This document shows, piece after piece, positions 27,885 through 37,070 of a DNA stretch of 64,000 nucleotides. The position numbers and the translations under genes are program-made. Positions within the stretch are counted from its first letter, which is position 1. Every line of letters starts with the position of its first letter. Location of the stretch: assembly GCA_035325995.1 (NCBI GenBank), contig DAOKYU010000005.1, positions 202,569 to 266,568 on the forward strand, read 5' to 3'. This DNA is from Thermodesulfobacteriota bacterium (GTDB lineage Bacteria > Desulfobacterota_D > UBA1144 > Nemesobacterales > UBA2774). A model generated the notes under the pieces. The model was given only the letters and a program-made list of their open reading frames with translations. It made no database searches and was not told where the DNA came from.

Positions 27885-30296
27885 ATGATAATATCCCTCA
27901 ATTGGCTTAAGGAGTATGTCGATTTCTCCGTCTCTCCGGAGGAGCTCGCCGACAGGCTGACCATGTCCGGGCTCGAAGTGGAATCGATAGAATACGTGGG
28001 CAAAGCCCTCGAAGACGTGGTCGTCGCCGAGATACTCGATATGGGTAAGCACCCGGACGCCGACAAGCTCTCCCTCTGCAGGGTTTCGGACGGCGGGGCC
28101 GAATATCCGATCGTCTGCGGGGCGAGCAACATGAAAACGGGCGACAAGGTCGCGCTGGCGAGGACGGGCACGGTCCTCCCGCCGGGGCCGAAATTTCCCG
28201 AGGGAATCACCATCAAAAAAGCGAAGATAAGAGGGCAGGTCTCCGAAGGCATGCTCTGCGCCGAGAACGAGCTCGGGCTGGGAATAGAATCGGACGGCAT
28301 CATGATTCTTCCGCCCGGCGCGGTTCCGGGGACGCGGCTCATAGACGAACTAGGCATTAACGACGTCCTCCTTGAAATAGGCATAACCCCCAACCGTCCC
28401 GACTGCCTCAGCGTGGTCGGGACGGCCAGGGAGGCAGCCGCCGTGCTTTCCGGCACGGCAGGGTATCCCGATACGTCGGTGAAGGAGTCGGGGAGCCCCG
28501 TCGGCGACTACGTATCCGTCGAGATAAAATCGCCCGAGAGCTGCCCCAGGTACACCTGCCGAGTGATAAGCGGCGTAAAGATAGGCCCGTCGCCCCGGTG
28601 GATGAAGACGCGGCTCGAATCGTCGGGGATAAGGTCCATCAATAACGTCGTGGACGTTACGAACTACGTCCTCCTCGAATTAGGCCAGCCGCTCCATGCG
28701 TTCGATTACGACCTCGTCCGGGGGAAGAAGATAGTCGTGAGGCAGGCCGGGGACGGCGAGACGATCACGACCCTCGACGGCGTCGAAAGGAAGCTCTCCG
28801 CCGACGACCTTCTCATCTGCGACGGCGAAGGGCCCGTTGCGCTCGCGGGCGTCATGGGCGGGGCGGATACCGAGGTCACCGGGGGGACGACGAGCATACT
28901 CCTCGAAAGCGCCTATTTCAGCCCCGATACCGTAAGAAAAACGTCCAGGAAAACCGGGCTCAAATCCGAATCCTCCTACCGGTTCGAAAGGGGCGTCGAT
29001 CCCGAGGGCGTCGTAAAGGCGCTCGACAGGGCGGCGGGGCTCATCGCCGGGCTCGCCGGGGGCGAAGTAGCCGCCGGCAGGATAGACGAGAACCCCGTCA
29101 TAATCGAGCCCGCGGTCGTGAGCGTCACGGCTTCGCGCGTGAACGCCATACTCGGCACCGACATAAGCGAAGAAGAAATAATATCGATACAGAAGAGGCT
29201 CGGGCTCGAGCTTCTGTCGTCGGAGAACGGGGTTCTTGCTTTTAGAGTGCCGACGTACAGGGTGGACCTCACCCGCGAAATAGACGTCATAGAAGAGACG
29301 GCCAGGCTTTACGGCTATAACAACGTGCCCGTCACGCTCCCGGCCGTCGCCATGAAGACGGAGCTCCCGGGCGGCGGAAGGGCCGTACAGGCTAAATTCA
29401 GGGAAGTATTCACGGCGAACGGTTTCTACGAGGCGATAAATTACAGCTTCGAGGACGAAGAGCTTCTCGGGCTCTTCAGCCCCGAAAAGGCGCTCCCGAT
29501 ACTGAACCCGATAAGCAAGGACGGGGCCGTCATGAGGACGAGCCTTACGGCCGGACTCGTAAAGAACGTGCTACTTAACCTGAGCAGGCAGGAGAGCGAC
29601 ATAAGGATCTTCGAGACGGGGAAGATTTATATCCCCTCGTCGGGAGATAAGCTTCCGAAAGAGACCAGCAAACTGGCTGCGGCCGCAACCGGAAGGAAAC
29701 AGCCTGAGCTCTGGGACAGGGAGGAATTCGATTTCTTCGATTTAAAGGCGGTGCTCGAAAAAGCGCTCGGCGCGCTCCACGCGCAGGAAGGCGCTTCGTT
29801 CAGAGCGGCGCCTGAAATCGCATTCCTCCATCCCGGAAAGTCCGCCGAGATCGTCATAGACGGCGAGGTCGTCGGCTACGCCGGCGAGCTTCACCCCGGG
29901 TTAAGAGAAAGGCTCGATCTCACGAGGAGGGTGTACGTCGCCGAGATGGACCTCGACGCCGCCGCACGTCTCACGGCGGGGAAGAAGGGCGAATTCAGGC
30001 CGCTTCCGAAATTCCCGTCCGTAAGGCGCGACATCGCGCTCGTAGTGGACCAGGGCGTTTCCGCAGGGAGTATAATTGACGAGATAAGGTCCATGGGCTC
30101 GGGCCTTATAGAGGACGCCCGGATATTCGACGTATTCACGGGCGGTACGGTGCAGGAAGGGAAGAAGAGCGTCGCCGTTTCGCTCCACCTGAGGGCCGCG
30201 GACAAAACGCTCACGGAAGAGGAAATCAACAAAATTCAGGACAAGGCGCTTAAGAAACTTCGATTGGCTCTGGGTGCCGAATTACGTACAATATAG
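27885..30296 (+). CDS. pheT: phenylalanyl-tRNA synthetase beta subunit
   Basis: PheT forms the alpha2beta2 enzyme that charges tRNA-Phe. Domains in order are the EMAP-like tRNA-binding domain (about 40-150, with GKHPDADKLSLCRV and VCGASNMKTGDKV), the B3/B4 editing domain (about 210-385, with NNVVDVTNYVLLELGQPLHA), the B5 domain (about 405-475), the core domain and the C-terminal FDX-ACB domain (about 710-803, with FRPLPKFPSVRRDIALVVD). At 803 aa it is complete. The alpha-subunit gene pheS, normally just upstream, is absent; katG and its terminator are there instead. A TTGACC (27835-27840) with TAATTA 16 bases later may be its promoter. ihfA follows after 19 bases. Confidence 0.96.
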   Translation: MIISLNWLKEYVDFSVSPEELADRLTMSGLEVESIEYVGKALEDVVVAEILDMGKHPDADKLSLCRVSDGGAEYPIVCGASNMKTGDKVALARTGTVLPPGPKFPEGITIKKAKIRGQVSEGMLCAENELGLGIESDGIMILPPGAVPGTRLIDELGINDVLLEIGITPNRPDCLSVVGTAREAAAVLSGTAGYPDTSVKESGSPVGDYVSVEIKSPESCPRYTCRVISGVKIGPSPRWMKTRLESSGIRSINNVVDVTNYVLLELGQPLHAFDYDLVRGKKIVVRQAGDGETITTLDGVERKLSADDLLICDGEGPVALAGVMGGADTEVTGGTTSILLESAYFSPDTVRKTSRKTGLKSESSYRFERGVDPEGVVKALDRAAGLIAGLAGGEVAAGRIDENPVIIEPAVVSVTASRVNAILGTDISEEEIISIQKRLGLELLSSENGVLAFRVPTYRVDLTREIDVIEETARLYGYNNVPVTLPAVAMKTELPGGGRAVQAKFREVFTANGFYEAINYSFEDEELLGLFSPEKALPILNPISKDGAVMRTSLTAGLVKNVLLNLSRQESDIRIFETGKIYIPSSGDKLPKETSKLAAAATGRKQPELWDREEFDFFDLKAVLEKALGALHAQEGASFRAAPEIAFLHPGKSAEIVIDGEVVGYAGELHPGLRERLDLTRRVYVAEMDLDAAARLTAGKKGEFRPLPKFPSVRRDIALVVDQGVSAGSIIDEIRSMGSGLIEDARIFDVFTGGTVQEGKKSVAVSLHLRAADKTLTEEEINKIQDKALKKLRLALGAELRTI

Positions 30297-30315
30297 CGAA
30301 TGGAGGGGTAAAGAG

Positions 30316-30600
30316 ATGACTAAAAAAGAGCTGGCAGACGTAATACACACCAGAATCGGTCTCTCGAAGAGGGAGTCCGCGGAAATAGTAGAATTCTTTT
30401 TCGAAATAGCCAAGGAGAGGCTAAGCAAGGGCGAGGGCATAAAGCTCCCCCGGTTCGGCAGCTTCCGTGTCCAGAACCGCAAGGCCAGGAAGGGCCGCAA
30501 CCCCGCAACGGGCGAAACTATAGAAATCGCCGAGAGGAAGGCGGTCGTGTTCAAGCCCAGCAGGTTCCTCCGCGACGCCATAGACAAGCAGACAGCATGA
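30316..30600 (+). CDS. ihfA: integration host factor alpha subunit
   Basis: IHF is a HU-type heterodimer that bends DNA sharply. The protein (94 aa from ATG 30316) has the family arm with PRFGSFRVQNRKARKGRNP and the bending proline in the NPATGE element, and begins MTKKELADVIHTRIGLSKRE. I chose ATG 30316 because GGAGGGG lies 8-14 bases before it; the upstream extension overlaps pheT and is not family-like. The pheT-ihfA order is the same as in enteric bacteria. The beta subunit gene is not in the window. Confidence 0.92.
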   Translation: MTKKELADVIHTRIGLSKRESAEIVEFFFEIAKERLSKGEGIKLPRFGSFRVQNRKARKGRNPATGETIEIAERKAVVFKPSRFLRDAIDKQTA

Positions 30601-30606
30601 TGCTGC

Positions 30607-31284
30607 ATGAAGCATATCTATAGTTTTTTCAGGAATAATATCCTGGCCGGGATACTGGTCACCGCACCGTTCGGCCTCACACTATTCATACTATTCAAGC
30701 TCGGCACGTGGATCGTCGGCCTCGTAAGCGCAATACCCGGAAGGGTTTTGGGCGGCCCGTATGCAGACCTTCCAAAAGGCGTTTACGAAGCCCTTCTCTT
30801 CTGCACGGGGCTCTTGGGGACGCTCCTCATCGTCCTTATAGTCGGGGCCCTGGCCAGGAACATACTGGGCAGCAAGCTCGTCGGCCTGGGCGAAGCCGTC
30901 ATAACGCGTATCCCCCTCGCGCGGACCATATACACCGCGACGAAGCAGGTAATAGAAACCGTCTTCATGGGGAAAGGGATCAAGGATATAAAGAGGGTCG
31001 CCCTCCTGGAGTTTCCGAGGAAGGGCATGTACTCGATAGGCTTTATCACGGGAAACCTCGAAAGCGGTACGCCCCTTAACCGGTCCGAAAGGAATCTCGT
31101 AGGCATATTCGTGCCTACGACGCCTAACCCGACCACGGGATATTACGTCATGCTGCCGGAAGAGGACGTAAAAGAGCTTCATATAAGCATAGAAGACGCA
31201 TTCAGGATAATAATGTCGGGCGGACTCGCCGCCAATACATCGGAAAATGCTCTCCCGGGCACGAAAAACAATCGAGAAGTATGA
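30607..31284 (+). CDS. DUF502 family integral membrane protein
   Basis: This is a DUF502 protein with two strong membrane segments (about 11-33 and 62-85) separated by a short periplasmic or cytoplasmic loop. GLTLFILFKLGTWI and LARTIYTATKQVIETVF, then VGIFVPTTPNPTTGYYVMLP, are the conserved family blocks. The soluble C-terminal half is beta-rich. The function is unknown. It begins 6 bases after the ihfA stop, and its last 38 bases overlap tilS. Confidence 0.88.
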   Translation: MKHIYSFFRNNILAGILVTAPFGLTLFILFKLGTWIVGLVSAIPGRVLGGPYADLPKGVYEALLFCTGLLGTLLIVLIVGALARNILGSKLVGLGEAVITRIPLARTIYTATKQVIETVFMGKGIKDIKRVALLEFPRKGMYSIGFITGNLESGTPLNRSERNLVGIFVPTTPNPTTGYYVMLPEEDVKELHISIEDAFRIIMSGGLAANTSENALPGTKNNREV

Positions 31285-32617
31285 CATGCTCCGGCCGGGA
31301 GACAGTGTCGTCGTCGGCCTTTCCGGCGGCGCGGACTCGGTATCCCTGCTGCACGCTCTTCACGAGCTCAAGGCATACAAGCTCACTCTGGTAGCCGCGC
31401 ACCTTAACCACGGCATACGCGGGAAGGAAGCCGCGCGCGACGCTGAATTCAGCCGGGGCGTGGCGGAATCCCTCGGCGTGGAATTCGAGCTCGGCGAGGC
31501 GGACGCGCCGGCGCAGAAAAAGAAGTCCCGGCTCTCTCTCGAAGACGCGGCCAGGGTGCTGAGGTACGAATTTTTCGAGAGCGTGCGGAAAAAGCACGGG
31601 GCGGCCAGGATCGCTACGGCCCACACCCTCGACGACCAGGCCGAAACAGTCCTCATGCGGCTCCTTCGCGGGAGCGGGACGCGGGGGCTTTCGGGCATCC
31701 CTCCCGTATCGGGAAAATATATCGTGAGGCCGCTTATCGAGACGGACCGCGCGGCCATAGAGGGCTACCTTAAGTCCCGCGGGATCGAATGGATAGACGA
31801 TTCGACGAACCTGGAGAGGGATTATTTGAGGAACAGGATAAGGCTCGACCTCCTGCCGGGTCTTTCGGAATATAACCCGAAGATAAAGGAAACCCTCGCA
31901 CGGACGGCGGATATACTGCGCCTCGAAGAGGATTTTATTTCCCGCGAGGCCGAAAAGGGATTCCGGAGGGTTTTTAATCGCGAGCGGGGAGAGCTCACGG
32001 GAGACCTCGCCAAATACACCCGTCTCCATGGGGCCGTGAGAGTCGCCGTTCTTATGCGTGCGCTCACCGAAACGAGGGAGAATCTCAAGAATGTGTCGTC
32101 GATCCACCTCTCCGCGGCGGACGCCTTCCTGACATCGATGGCAACGTCCGGAGAGTCCGTATTTCCTGGGGGAAGCGTCATTGTGAAGGGACACGGGTCC
32201 TTCATCGTGACGACGAAGGACGAGTTGGCCCGCGGGTTTGCGCATGAGATTCCCACGCCGGGAAAATGGACCTTCGACGAGCTCGAAGTCGAGGTGGAAG
32301 AGGTCCCGGCAGCGGGGCTCGAAGAGGATAGAGAGGACGTCGTTTATCTCGACCCGGGGGCCGTAAGGTTTCCGGTAGAGGTAAGGAGCTTTAAACCCGG
32401 GGACAGGTTCGTCCCGCTCGGCATGAAAAGCCGGAAGAAGGTGAAGGACTTTTTCATCGACAGGAAAGTCCCGGCCTTCGTGCGGAAGCGCGTTCCGATA
32501 TTCCTTTCCGCGGGAGAGATAGTCTGGATAGGCGGGATGAGGATCGACGAGCGGGCGAAGGTAAAAGGCAAGCCGGAGAAGGCTTTGAAGCTGACCCTCG
32601 TAAGGCCGCGGTTCTAG
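31247..32617 (+). CDS. tilS: tRNA(Ile)-lysidine synthetase
   Basis: TilS attaches lysine to C34 of the tRNA with anticodon CAU so that it reads AUA. The ATP PP-loop is SGGADS (residues 26-31), and AAHLNHGIRGKEAARDAEF and TAHTLDDQAETVLMRLLRG are the catalytic-domain signatures. A TilS substrate-binding domain and the C-terminal domain (PGDRFVPLGM, then KVKDFFIDRKVP) follow. At 456 aa it is full length. The ATG lies inside the end of the DUF502 gene (38-base overlap). ATA is a frequent isoleucine codon throughout the window, so the enzyme must be heavily used. Confidence 0.94.
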   Translation: MLSRARKTIEKYDMLRPGDSVVVGLSGGADSVSLLHALHELKAYKLTLVAAHLNHGIRGKEAARDAEFSRGVAESLGVEFELGEADAPAQKKKSRLSLEDAARVLRYEFFESVRKKHGAARIATAHTLDDQAETVLMRLLRGSGTRGLSGIPPVSGKYIVRPLIETDRAAIEGYLKSRGIEWIDDSTNLERDYLRNRIRLDLLPGLSEYNPKIKETLARTADILRLEEDFISREAEKGFRRVFNRERGELTGDLAKYTRLHGAVRVAVLMRALTETRENLKNVSSIHLSAADAFLTSMATSGESVFPGGSVIVKGHGSFIVTTKDELARGFAHEIPTPGKWTFDELEVEVEEVPAAGLEEDREDVVYLDPGAVRFPVEVRSFKPGDRFVPLGMKSRKKVKDFFIDRKVPAFVRKRVPIFLSAGEIVWIGGMRIDERAKVKGKPEKALKLTLVRPRF

Positions 32618-32627
32618 GACGCCGCCT

Positions 32628-33584
32628 TCACCGCCCGCCGAGGGCGAGGTATGCCGCCCCCAGTATGCCTTCGTCGCCGTTGAGCCCGGCCCTTTCGATC
32701 ACGACCCTCTCGGCCGGGGCTCTCAGGCCGCGTTTTTTCAGCTCGGCGCGTGCGGGCCCTATGAACATGTCCCACGCCCGGGCTACCCCGCCGCCGAGGA
32801 CTATCATCTCGACGTTGAGGATATTGACGAGGCTCGCCATGCCTATTCCGAGCGCGACGCCGAACCGCTCCCAAATATCGATAGAGGCCGCGTCGCCCTT
32901 GAGAGCGGCGCTCATGACGACCTCCGGAATGTCGTCGGGGTCAGACCCGGGGATCATATCCCTGAGGACGGTTTTCACGCCCGGCTCCGCGAGCGCCTCC
33001 CTCACCATCCTTCTCACAGCCGTCGCCGAGGCGTAGCTTTCGAGGCAGCCATGGTTCCCGCAGTTACAGAGGGCGCCGTCCGGGTAGACGGTCATGTGTC
33101 CGACCTCTCCCCCCATGCCGTCGGCTCCCGTCCATAACCTCCCGTCGAGGATGATTCCGCCGCCGACCCCGGTGCCGAGCGTTATCATGACGAGTGACGC
33201 GGCGTCCTTCCCCGCGCCGATCCACCATTCGCCCAGTGCCGCGCAGTTGGCGTCGTTTTCCACGATAACGTTGGTCCCCGGGCCGAGTTTTTTGGCGAGG
33301 TTATCCCGTATGGGATAGTTGACGACGTTCGCGATATTGGGGGCCTGCGTGATGACGCCGGTTTTTGAGTCTATAACCCCCGCTATGCCTATGCCGACCC
33401 CCGAGACGCCGCCTTCGCCGCCCAGCTCGTTTACAAGGCCCGCGATGTTCTCGACCACGGCGTCGATACCGTCGTCCGCGTCGGACGCGATCCTGAGCTG
33501 CCTCAGTATACGGCCCTCCGGGGTGACGAGAGCGCCCCGGAGGTTAGTCCCTCCGATGTCCATTCCTATTACGGTCTTTCCCAT
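32628..33584 (-). CDS. ROK family sugar kinase (glucokinase-like)
   Basis: This is a ROK kinase, probably phosphorylating glucose or an amino sugar with ATP. GMDIGGTNLRGALV is the phosphate-1 motif, NDANCAALGEWW contains the catalytic Asp, and LGTGVGGGIILDG is the second phosphate loop. The zinc motif CNCGNHGCLE with its partner His (GEVGHMTV) is complete. There is no DNA-binding domain, so it is an enzyme and not a ROK repressor. Length is 318 aa. It converges on tilS. Glucokinase is the default reading. Confidence 0.87.
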   Translation of the reverse strand: MGKTVIGMDIGGTNLRGALVTPEGRILRQLRIASDADDGIDAVVENIAGLVNELGGEGGVSGVGIGIAGVIDSKTGVITQAPNIANVVNYPIRDNLAKKLGPGTNVIVENDANCAALGEWWIGAGKDAASLVMITLGTGVGGGIILDGRLWTGADGMGGEVGHMTVYPDGALCNCGNHGCLESYASATAVRRMVREALAEPGVKTVLRDMIPGSDPDDIPEVVMSAALKGDAASIDIWERFGVALGIGMASLVNILNVEMIVLGGGVARAWDMFIGPARAELKKRGLRAPAERVVIERAGLNGDEGILGAAYLALGGR

Positions 33585-33707
33585 GCGATTACCGGTCCCG
33601 GGGTTAAATATTCACGGCTTTGCTGTAAAATATCGTCGATTGTTCTCGTCTTGTAAACAAGCCGAAGGAAGAAGCAAAATTCATAAGGATTCGAGAGGCG
33701 CGGCACA

Positions 33708-34640
33708 TTGAGCAAGGATAAAAAAAAGGGCGGGCTCGGGCTGTGCGCCGTGGATTCGCTCGGCGCCGGCGAGCCGCTCTACGGCACGGCGGCCGAGGCG
33801 AGCGGATGGATACTCATAGAGTACAGGGGCAGATGGTCCGGCGACGCGTACAAGGACAGCTCCATACCGAAGGCCGCCAGAGAGAAGCTGAAGAAGATCG
33901 GGAAGGCAGTCAAGGGCTCGCGCCTTCAGGTCGTGAGCCAAAACGGGCGTGGGGACGAAGGCATAAGCCTCTTCATCTCGCGCGCGTCGGATACGGACGC
34001 CAGGCTCTACGAGATAAACCTCGGCTCGTACGAAGACCTCCCTCTGCTGGACGTGGACTCCGTGTTCGAGGGCGATAAATACGAGAGGAAAGAGCCCCTC
34101 GTAATCGTATGCACGAACGGCGAGCGCGACACGTGCTGCGGGAAATTCGGGAAGCCCGTATACCTCGAAGCCGCCGCCGGCCCCCACGGGCGGAACGTGT
34201 GGCAGACTAACCACATCGGAGGGCACAGGTTCGCCGCCACGTTCGTCTGCCTCCCGCACGGCATTTGCTACGGTAGGGTGAGGGAAGGTAAAAAGGCGGA
34301 CGACGTAATAGACAAGTACGTGCGCGGCGAGATAGACCTCGGCAGCCTTCGCGGACGCTCCTGCTACAGCGCGGAGGCCCAGGCGGCGGAATACTTCCTC
34401 AGGACGGAAACGGGCAGGACAGGGCTTTCGGAATTTACGCTCAAGCGCGAGAAGAAAACCAATGACGGTATCGACGTCGATTTCATATCCCCGGGCACGG
34501 GCGAGGCGTACAGGGTGAACGTCCTCAAGTCGAAGCGGGTTGCAAAGGTTCTCAAGAATTGCGGCGACGGCAAAAGAGACTGGGTATCGGGGTTTATAAA
34601 CGGAGGCGTGAGCATAATACCGGCGGCGGGGAAAGCATGA
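33708..34640 (+). CDS. sucrase/ferredoxin-like family protein
   Basis: The protein belongs to the sucrase/ferredoxin-like family (PF06999), whose members have a thioredoxin-like ferredoxin fold and are poorly characterised. VCTNGERDTCCGKFGKPVY and TNHIGGHRFAATFVCLPHG are the family's two strongest motifs and probably bind a [2Fe-2S] cluster through Cys and His. Length is 310 aa. The start is TTG, with GAGAGG 10 bases upstream, since no ATG precedes the first family block. It overlaps the next gene by four bases (ATGA), so the two are translationally coupled. Confidence 0.82.
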   Translation: MSKDKKKGGLGLCAVDSLGAGEPLYGTAAEASGWILIEYRGRWSGDAYKDSSIPKAAREKLKKIGKAVKGSRLQVVSQNGRGDEGISLFISRASDTDARLYEINLGSYEDLPLLDVDSVFEGDKYERKEPLVIVCTNGERDTCCGKFGKPVYLEAAAGPHGRNVWQTNHIGGHRFAATFVCLPHGICYGRVREGKKADDVIDKYVRGEIDLGSLRGRSCYSAEAQAAEYFLRTETGRTGLSEFTLKREKKTNDGIDVDFISPGTGEAYRVNVLKSKRVAKVLKNCGDGKRDWVSGFINGGVSIIPAAGKA

Positions 34641-35722
34641 CTACACAGACGGGCATAAAGAACCCCCTTCACGTGAACGAGATAACGGCCGAATGGCTGA
34701 CGCTGATATTGAGAGAAGGCGGCTCCATAGGGAAATCGCGCGTAACAGGTTTCAGGATACTTCCCTTGGGCGGCGTCGAGGGGTTCATGAGCAGCGTGGT
34801 GAAGGCGGTCCCGGCTTACGACGTGAAGGAAGAGGGGGCGCCCGGGTCGCTCGTTATAAAAATCGAGCCCGAATCCGAATCCTACAGGCAGGCGGGCGAA
34901 GAGCTCCACGCCTTTACGAGAGAGATAATGTTCTACAGGGACGTCGCTCCCGGCGTTTCCATGAGGCTCCCCCGCATATACGGCTCCGTTATGGAGCCTC
35001 CGGCATACGCTATAGTGATGGAGGATCTGAGCGCGTTAAGGCCCGGGGACCAGATCCGGGGAATAAGCGAGAAAGAGGCCCTCGGAATTACGGCGGATAT
35101 AGGAAAGCTCCACGCCCGGTACTGGGGGAGCCCCGAGCTCGACGGGTTTGAGTGGATACCCTACGAGAACCCGGTCTGGCAGGACTACGAAGAGAAATGG
35201 CCGTCCTTCATCGGGCACTTTGGAGGGCTCCTCGACAGGCGCGCGGTCGAGCTCGGAGAAAAACTCGGAAGGTGCGCCCCGTGGCTGGCCGGCGAGATAA
35301 ACTCCCGTCCGAAAACCATAGTTCACAGCGACCTCAGGGCCGACAACCTTCTATTCGGGAAGCCGGGCTCGGATGAGCGCATTGTCATACTCGACTGGCA
35401 GCTCGCGATAAGGAGCATGGGGGCCTTCGACGTGGCCAGGCTTACGGCCGGGAGCGAACCCGTTTCCGAGCGGAGAAAATATCACTACGAAGTCGTGGAC
35501 ACATGGTTCGACACAATCGTCGAAGACGGCGTCGGCGGCTACACGAGGGACGACGCGGTCAGGGACTACAGGCTCGGCCTTCTCCTTAACCTCTGCTTCC
35601 CGGTCCATTTCCACGTCGGGTCCATAGGCGCTACGGGACGCGTGAAGAAGCTCGTGCGGGCCATAGTCACGAGGGATTTCGCGGCTGCCCTCGACTTCGA
35701 CGCGGGCTCCGTCCTGCCCTGA
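34637..35722 (+). CDS. CHK/aminoglycoside-phosphotransferase-like kinase
   Basis: This protein has the aminoglycoside phosphotransferase/CHK kinase-like fold (as in EcKinase and DUF1679 proteins). Lys in LVIKIEPESES could bind ATP, IVMEDLS is the hinge, HSDLRADNLLFG is the catalytic loop with Asp and Asn, and ILDWQ supplies the metal-binding Asp (DFG equivalent). It should phosphorylate a small hydroxylated molecule, of unknown identity. The ATG at 34637 overlaps the stop of the sucrase/ferredoxin-like gene; the longer frame inside that gene is rejected. The length of 361 aa is normal. Confidence 0.82.
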   Translation: MTTQTGIKNPLHVNEITAEWLTLILREGGSIGKSRVTGFRILPLGGVEGFMSSVVKAVPAYDVKEEGAPGSLVIKIEPESESYRQAGEELHAFTREIMFYRDVAPGVSMRLPRIYGSVMEPPAYAIVMEDLSALRPGDQIRGISEKEALGITADIGKLHARYWGSPELDGFEWIPYENPVWQDYEEKWPSFIGHFGGLLDRRAVELGEKLGRCAPWLAGEINSRPKTIVHSDLRADNLLFGKPGSDERIVILDWQLAIRSMGAFDVARLTAGSEPVSERRKYHYEVVDTWFDTIVEDGVGGYTRDDAVRDYRLGLLLNLCFPVHFHVGSIGATGRVKKLVRAIVTRDFAAALDFDAGSVLP

Positions 35723-35735
35723 GCGCCCGGCGCGA

Positions 35736-36248
35736 TCAATCCCCCGGCTTCACACCGAACCGGTTCAGATGGAATACCTCGTGCGGAGGTTTCCGATTTT
35801 TCCCGTGGCCGGCGAGCCCCTCGTCGAAGTATCCGAAGGGAAGCACGGTCAGGATGCTGAGCGAGCCGGGTATGCCGAGATACTGCGCGAGGCCCTTTTT
35901 GTCTATCATGCCTATCCAGCACGAGCCGAGCCCCCGCCCCCAGGCTGTGAGCGCCATGTTCTGCACTGCGCGGGTCCCGTCTATCTCGTGCCATTTGCTG
36001 GACGGGTCTGTCAGGACGACGACGGCGAAGGCGGCCTCCGATACGAACCTCCCGCTCGTGCAGTATCTTTCGAGTGCCTCGAGCACGGCCCTGTCCGTAA
36101 CGAGAATAAACTCCCAGGGCTGCTGGTTACGGGCGCTCGGCGCGAGCCTTCCCGCCTCCATTACCTCGCTGATTACCTCTTCGGGAACGTCGCCTGTAAC
36201 GTAGCTCCTTATCGAGCTCAATGTTCTTACGCAGTCGAATACTTCCAT
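35736..36248 (-). CDS. nitroreductase family protein (170 aa)
   Basis: This is a compact FMN-dependent nitroreductase. SIRSYVTGDVPEE binds the FMN phosphate, APSARNQQPWEFILV is the most typical family block, and GLGSCWIGMIDKKG and ILTVLPFGYFDE follow. The ATG at 36248 is preceded by GGAGGCG; the 36 extra residues possible upstream are not family-like. It is divergent from a PPOX flavoprotein gene, and the two could share substrates or flavin. The substrate is unknown. Confidence 0.87.
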   Translation of the reverse strand: MEVFDCVRTLSSIRSYVTGDVPEEVISEVMEAGRLAPSARNQQPWEFILVTDRAVLEALERYCTSGRFVSEAAFAVVVLTDPSSKWHEIDGTRAVQNMALTAWGRGLGSCWIGMIDKKGLAQYLGIPGSLSILTVLPFGYFDEGLAGHGKNRKPPHEVFHLNRFGVKPGD

Positions 36249-36385
36249 CTTTTCGCCTCCTCTCCCGTTTAAAAAAACGCCCTTGCATGAATCCATACGG
36301 GACGCGTGTACAACTAACTGATAAGTATAGCAGCACGCTTGAAGCGGTGCGTCCATACACGGACCATGCGCCGCGGGAGGGGTTT

Positions 36386-36820
36386 ATGTTTTCAGATAAG
36401 GAAAGGGAATACCTGAAATCGCAGCGCCTGGCGAGGGTCGCCACCGTTTCGAAGCGCGGCCAGCCGGACGTCGCCCCCGTCTCATTCATGCTCGACGGGG
36501 ACAGGCTGGTAATCCCGAGCATCGACATGGAGAAGACGCTTAAATACAAGAACATCAGGAACGGCGGCGCGCTCGTGGCCGTCGTCGTCGACGACGTGGA
36601 ATCGGCGAGGCCGTTCAGGCCGCGCGGCATAAAAATGCACGGCGCGGCCGAGCTCGTCGAAATGGAAGGCCCGCTCGGGCATGGCCTTAACATAGTTGTA
36701 ACGCCCCGTCGCGTGTGGAGCTGGGGCATCGACAGGGAATCCTTCGAAAACGGGAAGCCGCTGCTCAAGGTGAGAGACCTCGAGGCCGGGTCGGAATCCG
36801 TCATAAGGCTCGGAAAGTAA
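36386..36820 (+). CDS. PPOX-class (pyridoxamine 5'-phosphate oxidase-like) flavoprotein
   Basis: This is a small split-barrel flavin or F420 binding protein. FSDKEREYLKSQRLARVATVS and GQPDVAPVSFMLDGDRLVIP are typical of the PPOX family, Rv1155-like branch. ATG 36386 follows GGGAGG and gives 144 aa, the family length; the upstream extension overlaps the divergent nitroreductase promoter. It may reduce small molecules with F420 or FMN or bind haem. A weakly similar paralogue is encoded at 38510-38938. Confidence 0.83.
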   Translation: MFSDKEREYLKSQRLARVATVSKRGQPDVAPVSFMLDGDRLVIPSIDMEKTLKYKNIRNGGALVAVVVDDVESARPFRPRGIKMHGAAELVEMEGPLGHGLNIVVTPRRVWSWGIDRESFENGKPLLKVRDLEAGSESVIRLGK

Positions 36821-36865
36821 AATTCCTGAATCCGCCCGGTCTGAAACTTCCGTTTCAAATAAGCC

Positions 36866-36894
36866 GTTAACCCCGCGGTGGCTGCAGGGTTAAC
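36866..36894. repeat. inverted repeat in the argH upstream region
   Basis: GTTAACCC (36866-36873) and GGGTTAAC (36887-36894) are perfect 8-bp arms around a 13-base spacer. A second, smaller perfect repeat, TGAAAC/GTTTCA, lies at 36842-36857. Neither is followed by a U-tract, so an operator or a cis-acting RNA hairpin is possible. Confidence 0.45.
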
Positions 36895-36973
36895 GAAACC
36901 CGGCTAATTCTATTTACACACCTTTCACTCCGGCGCTTCCCGCGCGGCGGGAGAAAAAACAGCCGTCTTCGGC

Positions 36974-37002
36974 TTAAGTTAACTGCCCTCGCATGATATA
37001 GT
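36974..37002 (+). promoter_or_regulatory. putative argH promoter
   Basis: TTAAGT (36974-36979), a 17-base spacer and TATAGT (36997-37002) lie 68 bases before the argH GTG. The -10 is good, the -35 weak. Confidence 0.4.
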
Positions 37003-37070
37003 TTCACAATCCCGATATTCTAAGGCCGTAGAAATCACGGTAATATAAAGGCTTAAAGCGGAGGCCGAGT

